DNA of 64,000 bases from Sarocladium kiliense (taxonomy: Eukaryota > Ascomycota > Sordariomycetes > Hypocreales > Sarocladiaceae). The stretch is from NCBI GenBank assembly GCA_030734395.1, contig JAUZTG010000036.1, positions 558,001-622,000 on the forward strand. Direction: 5' to 3'. Below the pieces are notes generated by a model, which saw only the letters and a program-made list of their open reading frames with translations, was not told the origin of the DNA and did no database searches. Each line of letters begins with the position of its first letter. Position 1 is the first letter of the stretch. Positions 23,655-37,600 of the stretch are shown piece by piece. The position numbers were made by a program, and so were the translations under genes.

Positions 23655-25387
23655 TCATGAACGAGGATGGACCTTAACCTTGAAGTCCAGGGGCTTCACA
23701 AACCAATAGTCATTCGTATGCCAATCGCCTGTTTGCAAAGGTCCGTCAAGCTGGAAAGTGAAGTCTCGCACAACCCGGGGCATCAGCTTGCACATTTCTA
23801 GCATGGAGATGTGACGGCCGATGCAAGTACGTGAACCGAGGCCAAACTGTCAAAGCATCATGGTCAGGGAAGCACGTTTTGTAAACTGAAGTTTGAGGAG
23901 CTTGAACTCACCGGTATCCATTGGCGATTCATGATGCTCAACTTATTGGCATCAGAGTCTAGCCATCTCTCGGGTCGGAAGACCTCAACGTCCTCTCCCC
24001 AAACTTCTGGATCACGGTGCGTGACCCATGTGTTGATGCCTACAATAGTCTGCGCTCTGGGTTAGCAAACGTTTCAGGCAGTGTGCGTTCTTGCCAAGTC
24101 AGAGGACGTACGCCTTGTGGGAAGAAGCGTCCTGATATAGTTGCACCCCCTTCTGGAACGACTCGCTCCAATGGCAATCCAGTTGCTGGATGCAGTCGGA
24201 GGGCCTCTTTGATCACCGCCTGCAGGTAAGGCATCTGTTGGCTCTCCTTGAAAGTAAGGTTCGGTGACAGTTCGCCCATCCGGGTGTGTTGGTCTACCTC
24301 ATCCTGGAGTTTTTGCATACATAACGGGTTTTTAAGGAGGTAATACAGCACCGCCGAGAGACTAATAGCTGTCGTATCAGACCCAGCAACCATGTTAGAC
24401 ACGCAACCAGACAAAACATGAAAGCTTGTGAAGCTTTCTGGGTCTTGGGTGCGCTTGGCCAGAAACTTGGAGAGAAAGTCCTGCGTCATCAGCTCGGCCT
24501 CTGAAGCTGGATCAACCTTGGGCTTTGCTTGCGCCTCACGAATTCTGTCATTAGTGAAGCTGATGATATACGCTCTTCCAGCACCTCGGCTTCCAGCCAG
24601 AAGGTTCTTCAGGGGAAACAGGTACTTGTGAAGGCTGGGGAAGATGCCAACAATGCTGGCATAGCCGAGATGATCTTCCAAGGCGCTGATAACGTTACCA
24701 ACATCCTCGCCGCTGTCAAGGAAGCCTAGTCTCTTCGCGTAGGTAATCATACCGATAACATCGAATGCATAGCACTGAAACCAATGCCTCATATCGACAG
24801 TGGCTTTTGCAGCAGACAGCTCGGAGAGGCGATTAGCAAAGAGATCGGCACACTCATCCACAAAGGCCTCGTAATGGACCAGTGCAGACATGGCGTAGGT
24901 TGCCTGGTACTGTTTGCGATTGTGGGCGTGTCTCTTGACAGACTGGTCTCCGAAGATAGACCATTGCCCCGGGCTGGACCAAGAAGAATACCAGGAAGAC
25001 TTTGGGAATGGGTTTCCTAGTCCATATATCAACTTTGCAGCTGCCGGGTCGCTGATGCTATATCGGTTGGGACCATAACGAACAATTTTACCTTCAAGAT
25101 GAGGTCAGCACTGCTTCACGCATCTGGTCTGTCGAATTCATGAGCCATGGTCATGAGAAGGCTGGTTTACCATGTCGTCTATGTTGATCCAAGTTGAACT
25201 TATGGAAAGATCCTTGCCAGACTTTCCATGCGTACCAAGCTGATGATATACGAGCAAGGAACGGTCCCTGAACCGATCGCAAAGGAGAGCGAAGCTGCTG
25301 AGTTATGGATATGGCAAGGCTCCAGAGAAGTAAAGCGCCGGCGGCCAGTACCCATATGGGTGTGCTCGGGGCTAGGTCTGCGATCAT
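23655..25387 (-). CDS. Cytochrome P450, pisatin-demethylase-like
   Basis: Four exons (25387-25171, 25091-24112, 24049-23912, 23846-23655) give 508 aa. An N-terminal membrane anchor (residues about 8-30) is followed by the I-helix AGSDTT, the K-helix KEALR with ExxR, FRPERW and the heme loop FGLGSRTCIGR with the ligand cysteine near residue 453. The start of the catalytic part (GPFLARISSAWYAWKVWQG) and RYGPNRYSISDPAA resemble the pisatin demethylase and benzoate-hydroxylase-like fungal P450s. It is an ER monooxygenase; the substrate is unknown. Such enzymes act in detoxification of plant compounds or in secondary metabolism. Confidence 0.93.
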
Positions 25388-27381
25388 TCTTGCCTGGCCC
25401 GTGTGCTTGTCAGGTCTAATTCCTTTGAGACCTTGAGGTGTTCATCTGAGGTGAAACTAGAGTCGTCGAATGGCCTGGGTGTCTGGGATTGAGAATCGTC
25501 ACGTCAATATCAGCTGGCAATGTCTGTATCAGAGTCCAGCAACAAGTTTTCAAGTGAAATGAGACGACTGGATCTTTCTTGATTGCTGAGCGTATCATGC
25601 CTTGCCCAAATCGAATTCGTTCACGGGAATGCCTCAGAGCCCGATGGCAGGAGATGCCGTCTTCAATTGCCAGAGGTCAGCAGTGCCGAGGTCCACTACC
25701 ACTTAGTCTGCGAAGGAGGACGAGATGCCGTAGTTCACTGCCTGAAGATCCACCCCCACACTGTCTTTGGGACTGTGACGGTCTCTCAAGGATGGAAGAC
25801 AGTAGCCAGGCCGGCAATACCGTCAAGCTGTAACCGTGGAATGATTGCCGGTTCCTCGATCCGATGCCACCGTTATCGCCAAAGCTGCGAGGTCAAGTGT
25901 TGATCTATTGCGCTAAGGTGCAGCTAAATCCCAGACGAGGCCTTAGCAAGATGGAGGAGGCTCTCATAGATGCTTAGGCTGCGTTGCATCCGACACTGTC
26001 AGCCGCTTCACCTTCTGCAGGAGGGTGTCCGAGATGGAGTTGACTGCGGGTGAAGGCGGTTCTCTCAGCCTAGATCATTCACGCAGGTCAGCCCAATCCT
26101 GATGCAGGCCAGCAAAGGACCCCTACTACCTACCGACGCTCAACAATCTTACCATGATGCCCAAGGTCTCTCGTCGTTGTCGAGAATGCGTTGACAATGC
26201 GGGGAAGCTGGGGTTGGAACGCGGGGAAATCGTGGGACGGGCCTTGGTATCAGGCTGTCCCCCACCCATGTGGCTCTCTGCTGGGTCACCATCCCCAGTA
26301 CTCCATCCAGTCCATGGCCGCAGGATTAGCTTGGAGTCATCTGAGGATGAGTAGTACATACGATCCTTGGGGTTCCCACATCTTCACTGCGAGGAGAGGA
26401 TATATTTAAGTGAAGAATATCTCTCTCTCGTTACTTGACGCTGGGTATGACCACTTACATGCATCTCCCCTTGCCTGGTTGATACCTTTTTTTTAAACTA
26501 GCTGTTCACAATATCTGAGGTCCATGCTATTACTATGCTTCGGAACATGGTGGGCAATCACACCTAGGCACGACTTGATCGTGGTGGAGCGCTTTCCAAT
26601 GCTCAGGTCAGTGCCAATACCGCCTCTCATACGGCGAGAAACATGGCCATTGGCACAAACTGTAAGTGATCCAAGCTATCATATTCCCTCCGTACGGCTC
26701 CCCAATTGCATCTGAACGATGGTCGCTTGGTTGAATAGTATCTAGCATTTCCAATGTGAAGGAAGCTGACCTGTACAGCCGGTAGACTAATACATCCGGA
26801 GAATTGAGCGCCAATGCCGACTGCAGCGAAAAGCGGACGCAGCGCCCATTGAAGTTCTGTGTCATATTAAAGCTAAGGGCTATGAAACTGATAGTGCCTT
26901 TATTGATGTTCAGAGTCAAGGCAAATTTCTTCGAAAACCGGAGTCGTAGCCGATGACAATCTCATTGTTCGATAGAGGAAGACAAGATGCAGCGCGCGTC
27001 GTCTGTGCTGTAAAAAACATGAGCAATCGAATCGAGTTCTTCCTTCAGATACTACTTTTGCTCTTCAACTTATTTCCTCATACGGCGCAAAGTTGCTAAT
27101 GTTGATGCCAGGTCACAACGCCCATGAGCCGCTGAAGATGAGCTACGCCTGGGAAGCGAGAAGAAGGGGAGAAGCTGCAGAGCCATGTGTGTCGAAACAG
27201 CTTTACACTTCGATTCATTGAAAATCAGCGCGCAGGGCTTACTGATGATATAACGGAGGCAGTCTGTTGATGGGTTAGACAGCCCATTGCTCATTCAACT
27301 ATCCACCCCTAAACCCTTTGGAGTTGGGACCAGGACACGGTCTTGTTATCACGCAACTGTCTTCCTTATGTGATACAATGA
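25388..27381. other. Long gene-poor spacer upstream of the P450
   Basis: Two kilobases with no gene that I can support. A frame open at 25583-25903 reads rather protein-like in its first 70 codons but begins with TTG and has no recognised domain. Base composition drifts towards AT from about 26.4 kb. Confidence 0.4.
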
Positions 27382-28277
27382 TCAAATCCTTGCCTCTGGT
27401 GGACGCTTTGCGAGCACAGTATATGACGGTGCATTCTTTGGACTCCACGACGCCTCCTCCGTCCTGGTCGAGAACCCCTTATCCTTGAGGAGGTCCTCGA
27501 TATCGTTGCGAAGCCCGCTCAGTCCAGAAACCTCAATAGCAGCATTCTTAACAATTGCCCAGTGGTTGTCGTCAATTCCACGCAGTACGTCGAGTTCCCA
27601 GCTCTCTACATCAACCTTGAGTAAGTCGATCTGCTTCAAATTCGGATACTTGTCGAGAAACGTCGAGAGCCTCTCGAGAGGAACATCGACTGCAGTCGCT
27701 CCAGCGCTCGACCTGTCGATCATGCGCTGATAGTGCTCTTCAGGCAACGCCTTGCGCAATAAATCCTTTTCGCCTGGCACAAAAGTCGAGTTGCCCGGAG
27801 CATTGGGGAAATAGGTCAGCGCCTTCGACGATGCTGACTCTGCACCTAGAGCACATGCATGGACGTCCACATCTTGCGCTGGTACTTCGTGTAAAGTCAG
27901 ATTCCGGGTGAGGAGGTCGAAGATCTGGGGGACCGGTTCGAAAGCGAGGATATGTGCAGAAGGGTACTTGGCCTTCATATAGAGAGTGAAGAGGCCGATA
28001 TTCGCCCCCGCGTCGATGATGACTGGGCATCATGAACTGTTAGCAACCAATTCGCCAGAGTGTTTCTCCTGAACTCCATCCTCGATGGGAGAGATGACGC
28101 ACATGGGTTCGCAGGCAATTGAGCATGGTCGTAACACTGGTCCTGGAAGATCTCCTTGTAGATAAACCGGGCATCGCGCTCAGCGCCAACCCAGACCGTG
28201 AGATCCGGGCCAAGCTCGAGGAGTCGGGGTTCCGAAGGCGCGTCGCTACCAGGATGATCGACACCTGGTAAAGACAT
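27382..28277 (-). CDS. FkbM-family methyltransferase
   Basis: Two exons (28277-28103 and 28022-27382) give 271 aa. The SAM-binding motif I is DAGANIGLFTLY (residues about 62-73), placed right after the splice junction, and is followed by the acidic loop HILAFEPVPQIFDLL, the DLLKVDVESWELDVLRGI segment and IEVSGL, in the order known from FkbM-type O-methyltransferases. The N-terminal 58 residues are a short cap. The substrate cannot be inferred. The gene is the last one before the AT-rich island and is on the same strand as the P450 2 kb away. The donor GTGCGT is slightly unusual; the splice join gives NPFIIDAGANIG. Confidence 0.88.
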
Positions 28278-29600
28278 GGCGAAATGTATACACGAACAGC
28301 TGCTTATGTAGGACTCTGCGGTAGGACTATGAGTTAAGGATATTGGAAACTAGGGCGTGGACTTTAGCGAGCACATGGAAGTCCAATATTTATGTATGAG
28401 TACTCTCTCAATCCAGGCCCTCCGTCCCTCGACATCCTTCGCTGCCTCTACCAAGGTCTTTTGTACATCAACTCCACTAGCTGAGGGCTGGACCACACGC
28501 TTGTCACCCACGGTTGCTGCGTTAAAGATAACGATCCCTGCAGGACAGTTCGACGCCCAGTCATAAGTCTTGTTGTTGTCCCCGGGGAAGGGGGGTTTGG
28601 GGCTTTACTGAGGCACCTCCTGTCAGCTTACAAGGGCTTTCTTAGGCTATAAGACGTGGTCCGCCAGTCAATGAGCCACAAGCACCAAATCGATCCGCGG
28701 GTCCATAAGTTCCCACAGCTGTCAGTCATGTAACTAAACACTCCAAGCCATGGAGCCAATGAGGGATGCACCTGGCTCTACGATCGGGGCTGATTTGGGG
28801 GGAAGGATCCTCCATGGGTGTGAGAACGGGGACGTTCCGTCTCAGATGCGGAGAAGTCGGGGAGTTGCCGGGGTAAAGACGCGCTTGACGGTGACCTGGG
28901 AGAGAGACTCGGTTGATATAACCCTGTTCGGAGAGATCTGGCAATGGCATCCACGAAACACGATTTGCCAGTGAGCAAGTTGAAATGCACTCCACAGAAT
29001 ACGAAGATACGTCCATGACCCGTCCAAGTGGGCACTGTCCTCCTCCATCACCACGGCTGGATTTCCTTAGGGTGAGGCACTGTTTCCGTACCACGCATTG
29101 AAGAGAGGCGTGAACCTCCCAACCAGGTCAGATAGATAATTCAGCAGCTTGACCCACATGGCACGGAATAGCATCAGGTGTCACTCGCGATCCTCTGAGA
29201 GCGGTGCACAAGTGTGGCGCCTCCCGTAACGAAGTTTGTTCGGCCTTTTTAGGCAGAACGCCATGTCTATGCACGAAACAGGATTCTGCAGATGCCCTAG
29301 TTGTCGTGGCCAAGGGACTACTCCAGCCGGCATCACCGCAGGGTAGCTCGCTGGGACACCCTGCTTTTCGCCCTCTACAACAATACACCAACCATCATTA
29401 GCCTCCGATCCGACTGTCTGACCAACCCGAACTGATCACCGAATCAGCTCGCACTTTTAGTATCTTCGGAATCCCTGCTTTAAGATCTAGTCCATTCTTT
29501 GACTTGAGTGTAGCTCGCAAATAAATGACGCAGTGCAGGTCAAAACATAAATTGGACAAGAGCTGGCAGAATCGGCATGACACCTCAATGTCCTTGCTTC
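28278..29600. other. Gene-free approach to the AT-rich island
   Basis: This stretch still has moderate GC but no supported gene. All open frames are short, overlap on both strands and lack domains. It contains the promoter of the methyltransferase gene at its left end. Confidence 0.4.
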
Positions 29601-31454
29601 TCTAACTTGGCCATGTGGATGAAGCCCTTTATGGGTCACTAACCCATCAGCGTATCTGTCCATCGCATATCTCTCCTACACTGTTCTAAATGCGACAACC
29701 CCGAACTGAGACCTACAAACTCGGGCGCATGCAGCTCTATTATAATTATATGTTCAATGATTATCATATCCAGCGTGGTCCCCGGCTCAAGTTAAACGAT
29801 TTCAAGATAGATCGGGTTCCCAATGATACATGATCAAGTATTTATCATGGATTATTCATCATATCGGAATCTGAACCAGTATGCACACCATTTGAGACAC
29901 GAGTACAGCAATCAGTAGTTATTATTAGGCTATTTTTGTTGATAGATTAATCAGTCAAACATAAACTGTAGTATTACCGACCCATGTAGTTGAGAATAAA
30001 CATATCAACTCGGCACGTAAGTCGAGTCACGACACACATGTGCCTGAGTGACCTTAGGGAATGGGCCAGTCACTAGAATTAATTAGCTTCCTCGATGCTT
30101 ACAGTAATAGAAAAACCGACCACTTGTTACTTTATGATGTTTCATGGTGGTCCATAAAGCTGTGAAAGTGAGGTGCAGTCATACTACTAAACATATTTAA
30201 CTGACTACACTAACTACTGTAGTTAACTGACTATACCAAATATAATAGTTATAACTTCTATCAGTAAATTTACTAATTATTATAGCTAGTACTTACTGGA
30301 AACCAATATTATTAATTGATTATAGTTTACAGTTTAGTTAGTATAGTTACTATTTATTAATTGCAGTGATTATAACAAACACTAAGAGTTATTTCTAATA
30401 TATGATAGATAACATTAGTTAATACTTTTATTAACTAATATAGTTTCGAGTTACTGCTAATGATAGTAGTTAGTGACTTTAGTTATTAGCAGGGTTGTGT
30501 GAATTAGTAACTATTGTTGACTATTGCAGTTAACTAATGTAGTATAACCAGGCTTGTGAAATAGTAAAAACTGTACTTACTAATAACAACGGCCGTGAAA
30601 GTGAGTTGTAGTTAGTAGTTAGTAGTTAACTGACTAATGTCGTTAGTAGTAACTCCTAACTACAGTAGTCACAACTGTAGTATTGCGTAATTACTATAAA
30701 CCAGTGTAATTCATAGTTAATAACAGTAGATTCACCAGCTATCAGCTTATCTTACATATCGCAGAAGATATTACTTCGGTGCTAAACACAGTATTGTGGG
30801 ATTTATTTTAGCGTTAAAAAGGGAAAAAGTGTAAACGGCTCTTATTACAGTATTCAGCAGCGATGTAGTAACTCATAATTACGGTTAAGTAATTATAACG
30901 TTGTAGGAAATAATGTAGAAACTAGTTTAGACCACTGCAAGTAATCCTTTTGTAATTTCAAGTCATCACGTTTACAGTTAGTACGTACCTGAGATTACAG
31001 TGTTTAGCATTCCTGCTAACGAGTGTTGTCAGCCAGTGTTGTGATTTGATTTAATCATTGTATAACCCATTGAGTTTTGAACTTACGAGTTGCTTAATTT
31101 ACTAACTCAAATTCCTAACTTAATAAATTAATTAATAACTTATAGCTTATTAAGTTAATAAAAGTCATTAACTTAAATATTTAACTTATGAAGTAACGGA
31201 ATGGTCCTGGGAATGGGTTTTACTTGATTAATAATTACTCAATAACTTATTTAGTAAACTGAAGTAAATTAACTCAATGAGTTTAACTGGTGAGATAATT
31301 TCACAACCCTGCTAACTACTAACTACAACTCACTTTCACAACCCTGTGCTAGCCTATATACACTAAAGATAGCTATTAATTAACTTACGACAGTTTGCAT
31401 AGGTAGTACTAACTACAGTAATTTTACCAATCCATGAGTATAGTTACTAACAAT

Positions 31455-31722
31455 CAGGGTTGTGAAATTAAGTCATTGAGTTCTACTTGAGTTAGTAAAT
31501 TGATTAACTCAGGAGTTAATAATAAGTGAGTTAAAATTGGCTCAATTACTTATATCTTTAAAAATAGCGTAATTCAATATAGACCTAGTAAGACTAATTA
31601 TTATTTTTATTTACAACTAGTTAGTATATATCTCCTTATAGCCTTTATGTAGGAAAATTACTAATTAGGTAACTTGAGCTACTCAATGAGTTACTAATTG
31701 AGTTCTCAAAATCACAAGCCTG
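31455..31722. mobile_element. MITE copy, hAT-like, 268 bp
   Basis: It starts CAGGGTTGTGAAA and ends TCACAAGCCTG. The flanking 8-mers are CTAACAAT (left) and CTTACAAC (right), six of eight bases equal, as expected for an aged 8-bp target duplication. The inside is of the TTGAGTTA class and has no coding capacity. Confidence 0.65.
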
Positions 31723-34628
31723 CTTACAACTCAACGATAATAAATAAATGCCTACTTTTACTACCTCATTAAGTTAAAAGTTAATAATCTGCTGGCTAAT
31801 ACTTGAGTATTACTACCGTATTCTAAGCTATGCAATGTAAAAGAGGTATATACTTGAGTTAAATTTAACTCGATTAGTAACTTAATAGGCTATGACTTTT
31901 AATTCATTGAGTTAGTAAATTCACTAACTCAAATACTATCTCAATGAGTTAATATTGAGTTTGAACCCGTAAGTTAATTCACAACCCAGGTTATAGCTAA
32001 GTAAACGACTTCTTACGTTAATATTTGAGTTATTAATTAGCTCACTATAATCTAATTAGTACAGTTTTTAAGATTATAAGCTACTTATAACTTAGCAAGT
32101 AAGAATTAAAAGTTGTTTCTTAGCTAATTATATTAAAGAATAAGCCTAAGTTATAGTATCTAAGTCTTATTCAATTAAACCTTTTTTACTCTATAAGAAC
32201 TCAAACTAACTTGACTTGTAACTTGTGAGTTAACTTGCAAACTTGGCTACCATATTGGTGCGAAGTCAATTCCAATACTAATCAGTCTTAACAAATACAC
32301 AAATGTTTTATGATTAATCAAATCACTAAATCATTTAGTAAAGTAGCTAACTCTATTATTAGTTTATAGCATTCCACGACTATATTCAATAGTGACTTCG
32401 AGGAGTAGAATTACTAGCGAGCTATACTACTTTATTGTAGTTGTAATCATAGCCTAATTAAATATGTTCCACAGGAAGGCTCTAGTCAGGGTTGTGAAAG
32501 TGCGTTATAGTTAGTAGTTACTACTAACTACTGTAATTAGTACTTTTAATTAGTGAATTTACTAACTACTTTAGTTAGTATAACTACATGAACTACAGTA
32601 GTTATTATTATAGTTAATAGTAACTCCTAACTACACTATATTGCCAAATAGCATTATTTAACATCTTATTTAGCTTATTGGGATTTTGTATATAATATAT
32701 AATAAGCTCAAGTTTAAGCTATCTTTAGCTATTAAAGAAATACTAAATAGGCTATTAATATCTAAAATATACACTATTATATAACAGTGTACTTACTACA
32801 TTAGTTAGGAAACTGTAGGTAGTAGATTTACTAACTAACATAGTTAGGAGTTACTACTAACTACAGTTGTTAGTAACTACAGCAGTTACTGATTTAGTAA
32901 CTAATTCACGAGCCTGGTAGTAAGTCCTAACTACACTAACCATAATAAATTAACTAATAGCTTTTGTCAATATATATAACATAGCTTATAATAGTAAGAG
33001 GATAATCATAAATATAGTTCTTTTTACTCTGTTCATTAGCTCTTTTAAATTAAGTGTAGTTAGTTGTAGTTAGTAAGTTTACTAGCTACATTGCACTGAG
33101 TTACTCACTGAGTAACTACGTAGTTAGCCGTATTTATTTTGTACTAACTAGATAGTAATTACATCGCAACTACATAAGATAATAAATAGGTATAATAAGA
33201 TTAGATAAGCTCTTATTATTATAATAATAAATAAGTTATATATAATAAGAATATAATTTTAAAATGCTTATATTTTTAATAATATACCTCTTTTAATCCG
33301 TAACTTACTAACTACTAACTACGTTGAATTGGATTACTCACTAAGTTACTCACTAACTACGTAGTTACTAAAATCACAACCATTGTCCGTAGTTACTAAC
33401 ATCTGTAGTTAGCAAATCTACTAAATACGGTTTACTAAGTAACGTAGTAACTACAGTTTTATATATACTACTATACCTTAATTAATATAAACCTACCTAA
33501 TAAATACATAATAGTAAATTATAAGCTAAAAGTAGCTTAATTATATAGTTTAGTTTTATTATAAATAATCTATTATTACCTTGTTTATAAGCATTAGTTA
33601 GTAAACTGTAGTTAGTGTAGTTAGCAGTAACTACACTAATTACACTATGAGTTATAGTTACTAATAACTGTAGTTAGTAAATTCACTAACTAAAGTTACT
33701 AACTACTAACTACAACTCACTTTCATAACCCTGGGCCAAAATCATAAGGCTTAGTAAGATTGAACTTTGGGATTTTTATAACCCATATTACCTAGTAATG
33801 AGACCTAATAACTAATAATTGACTCCATTAGTCATATGAATATATTAACTTTGTTTATAGCACATTGTCTGAACTTATATACTAATCAAGCCTTTTAAAT
33901 TAGTCAATAGCTTAACTACTATGATACTCCTCAGAGAGTATATAATGATTAAAGCTATAACTAAGTATACTTACTAGCTACATTATTATAACAATCAAGA
34001 ATATCTCGTCTCACAGTTTCTAACGGTCACTTCGTTAACCCTAGTCGCATAGTCAGTCATTACGAAACAATCCATAAAATCCTGATGGTAAAATAAGTTT
34101 CTAGTATATTATTCAAGGCATGTTAATCTACGCCTCCAGGTTTATCAAAGAATCAAATATATATATTACTTTACTAATTTATTATGATCAGTATTATAAT
34201 CTGAGTTTAGGAGTGAAACTCCTTGAGTTTAATATTGAATTAACTTATAAGTTAGTAAATACTAGTAAGTTATTAACATAATCTTTGTTTTTATTAACTT
34301 AGTACGTTATGTGTTCATGAAACAAGTTCGAATCAATCCATAGATCAATATAAATAATTATTCAAGTTGAATCCAGCTCTTTTACATAATATTAAGACTA
34401 TAATGAACTTGGTAAGAGCGCTATATAATACAGCTATTCAGATATATATAAATAATAAACTTACATAATTTAGAATATTACTAATTGGCTTTAATAAGTA
34501 ATGAACTTAATAACTTATAAGTTACTCTTGAATACTTATTTTACACATTAATCACTTAATTGGTACCTAATAAGTAATTTGATTGTTCGTTACAATTGGC
34601 CAGCGCAGATAGCAGACGCACTTCAAGC

Positions 34629-34699
34629 CAGGGTTGTGAAATTAACTCATGAGTTAAACTCATTAAGTCAATACTTGAGTTACTAAAATCACAACTCTG
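34629..34699. mobile_element. Very short MITE copy, 71 bp
   Basis: It starts CAGGGTTGTGAAA and ends TCACAACTCTG. The flanks CTTCAAGC and CTACAAGG agree at six of eight positions. The short inside is palindromic (ATTAACTCATGAGTTAA), so the whole element could fold back. It may be an internal deletion of a longer copy. Confidence 0.6.
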
Positions 34700-37600
34700 C
34701 TACAAGGTACAGTAATCAAGATTACATTAGAACTAACGTAAAGTATTCTCATAGCTATAGGCTTAGAGATAGCTCGGAGGCTAACCTTATTTCTTCTAGG
34801 TTCAAGCTATACATCTACTAGTTATGAAGCTATAGACTATTGGATATGTAAATTATGACAGAAAAAGATTGTAGTACTACTTTTGGTTAGTGACCTCACC
34901 AGCTACAGTAGACTTATCCTTGGTAACCGAGGACTATATTGATTACAGCTTTAGTTAATACACCCACTGTCTATAATAGTATAATAGCAACTGTACTAGC
35001 CAATGTTAAAAGGCTAACTACCAACAATGCACAAGAGTACATGAGTGGTGACTAATGAAGCTACACAATGTATGAACTATTCTTTATTGTTGGAATTTCA
35101 TTATCAATTTACTTATTAAGTTAATAAATATGACTATTTGACCATTGAGTCTGATATAGATATAATGGATGGCTTACTATCAACATAGGTATTATAGTAT
35201 TACTACAGTGACTTAGATATAAGTCAACAAGTTGCTAAACTGAGTGGGTTGAACTCATAACTCAAAGCACAACCCTACTAATGATTATCAAGATCAGATG
35301 CTCCCTTGTTAGAGTATTATCAACTGTAGTAACTGATTACTACAAGTGATCAGGCTTGTGAACTAGTCACTAACATAGTAACTACTACGGTTGCTAATTA
35401 CTATAGTTACTGAGTTTAGTCAGAAAAATTTCCTGATTAAAGTTATAAAATACAAAATTTAGTACTTACTACTAGCCAAAGCTTACTAATTAACGTAGTA
35501 AAAGTACAAATATATGTCAACATCTTAACTTATATGATTATCAGCAATCAAGATATTTTGGTAATCAGATTAAGTATAACGCTATTCATAGTTATACTTT
35601 AAATATTCACAGGCTTGAATGAGCTAGAAAGTATCTATTAATTAACTAACTATAATTAATATAACTAGGATTACTATAGTGGCTCATAGCAAAACGTCCT
35701 TGAGCTATTATATCATTATCCATTACTGGAACAGATTGAATCATAACACTTTTACTTACTTTTACTAAACTTCTAGTCCCTGTTACCGTAAGTTAGCAGT
35801 ACCTTGTAACGTAATGCAACCACTAGGAATAAGGATTTAAATGTAAAACTTATAAGTTACACGAGTTACTAAGGTAAATCATAACTCGAATCATCACCTC
35901 GTGAAGAGGTAAGGAGCTCTAATAACTTCTTTAAAGGCTTGTACGAACGTGACCTTTAGAATGCTAAGCTCATATTACTAAAATCGAATATGTTTTTGGC
36001 TTATTCGTCATGTCAATGTAGATGTTCTGGTCATTTAATAAGTCTTTCACCCAGGGTCTTCTTTTGTAAACGTAAAACCTAAGAGTCGCTATTAATATAT
36101 TAATCACTTCCTAGGCCCATCGAGTATGTCTTTTAAGCAATCTCACAACGCTGCTAAGTTGCTTTGAAAGTATTTACTAAGCGTTTATTAATTTTGCTCG
36201 TATATAATAATTCAGAGATCTATAGAACGTATATACAGCGCCGGTGTGTGTATCTATTAGCTCGCTAAGATAGTTAGACATACCCTAATTAGCGGACCTA
36301 TTTATACACTGAAGTTATAAATGAAAATGGTAGTAGGTATAATTGATTAACTTACTTGGCAGCGATACTGCTTATAATATTTATAATTCAGTATGAACAA
36401 TATACTATAACTAATAATCTAATTAACTGTAATAGCTACCTTAAGTGGTTTGTAATAGAAATAAACTATAGGAAAACTATTTACAATATTATGAATATTA
36501 ATAGTTTATAAAACTAAATAAAGGTATTATAATATTATCATATATACTTGAATAGCTCTGAAATAATGTTTATATAATGAGCTTAGTAATCAGTCTATAG
36601 CTATCATTAAGCGGTAGGCTAACTATAAATAGGGTCTGTTATAACACGCTGTGACTATAATAGTCATGTATTAAACATAATACTGAAACTAACTTGGGTG
36701 ACAGTAGTTAGCAAAATACTACCAGGTCTTATAGTTCTAGAGACTTATAATCAGTGGTTCTTATTCTAACTTTAGTAACTTAACTAACCTAAGAAGATAG
36801 TAGTTATATCCAAGCTATTAACTGAATATTCAATTATATATAATGATAATCGAAATAAAATTTAATAAGAAAGTTAGCATCCTTAGAAGTCTTTGCTGAA
36901 GAGCTTAGAATGTCTTATTCTAATACGAGTTATGTGTAATGATTCAGAATTAGTATATTCATATTTAGATGACTTGATAATGAGATTATCTACAATCATT
37001 TTAACTATATTTCTGTCTAAGCTATTGAGCTAAATACGCTAGTTCTTATGAGTTCTTTATTAAGTTTATTAAAATATCAATAGTTATTAGTCTAAGTAAA
37101 TTATTACTTATAACTTATAATTTGAGGTTGATTGCTAACTTATTAGACTACTAATAACTGTATTAATTAAATTGATTTTCATTTAAACATTAGTTTAATA
37201 GGTTAATCAATAAGTTATATATTAACCGTAATTTATGAAATTATCAATTATCAATTACCTGTAAGTTAATTCTAGTACGAACTTAGTAGGTTGGCTGTAA
37301 GGTTAGCCTAAAAGTGATTAACAGTCATAACTATAAAATAACTACTTAGCTTAATAAGTAATAGTAATCATACTACAAAGCTAGAGACTTGCTGATTATA
37401 TACATATAAAATCTCTACTAGTAAGTTCCAGTCTTGTGATTTGAGTTATGAGTTTAGCTAATTGAGTTTAGTAACTCAATAAACTTTGAAGGTAAGAAAT
37501 GCTTTTAACTCATCAAGCTGACAGACAGGGCTATAAAGGTAAGTTATAGTTAGAGTACTGTAGTTCACTGGACTACGCAACTACTATAGTATTTAATTAC

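Noticed and set aside
25583..25903. 106-codon frame in the P450 upstream spacer
   Set aside because: It starts with TTG, has no domain, no intron-supported extension and overlaps another open frame of equal size.
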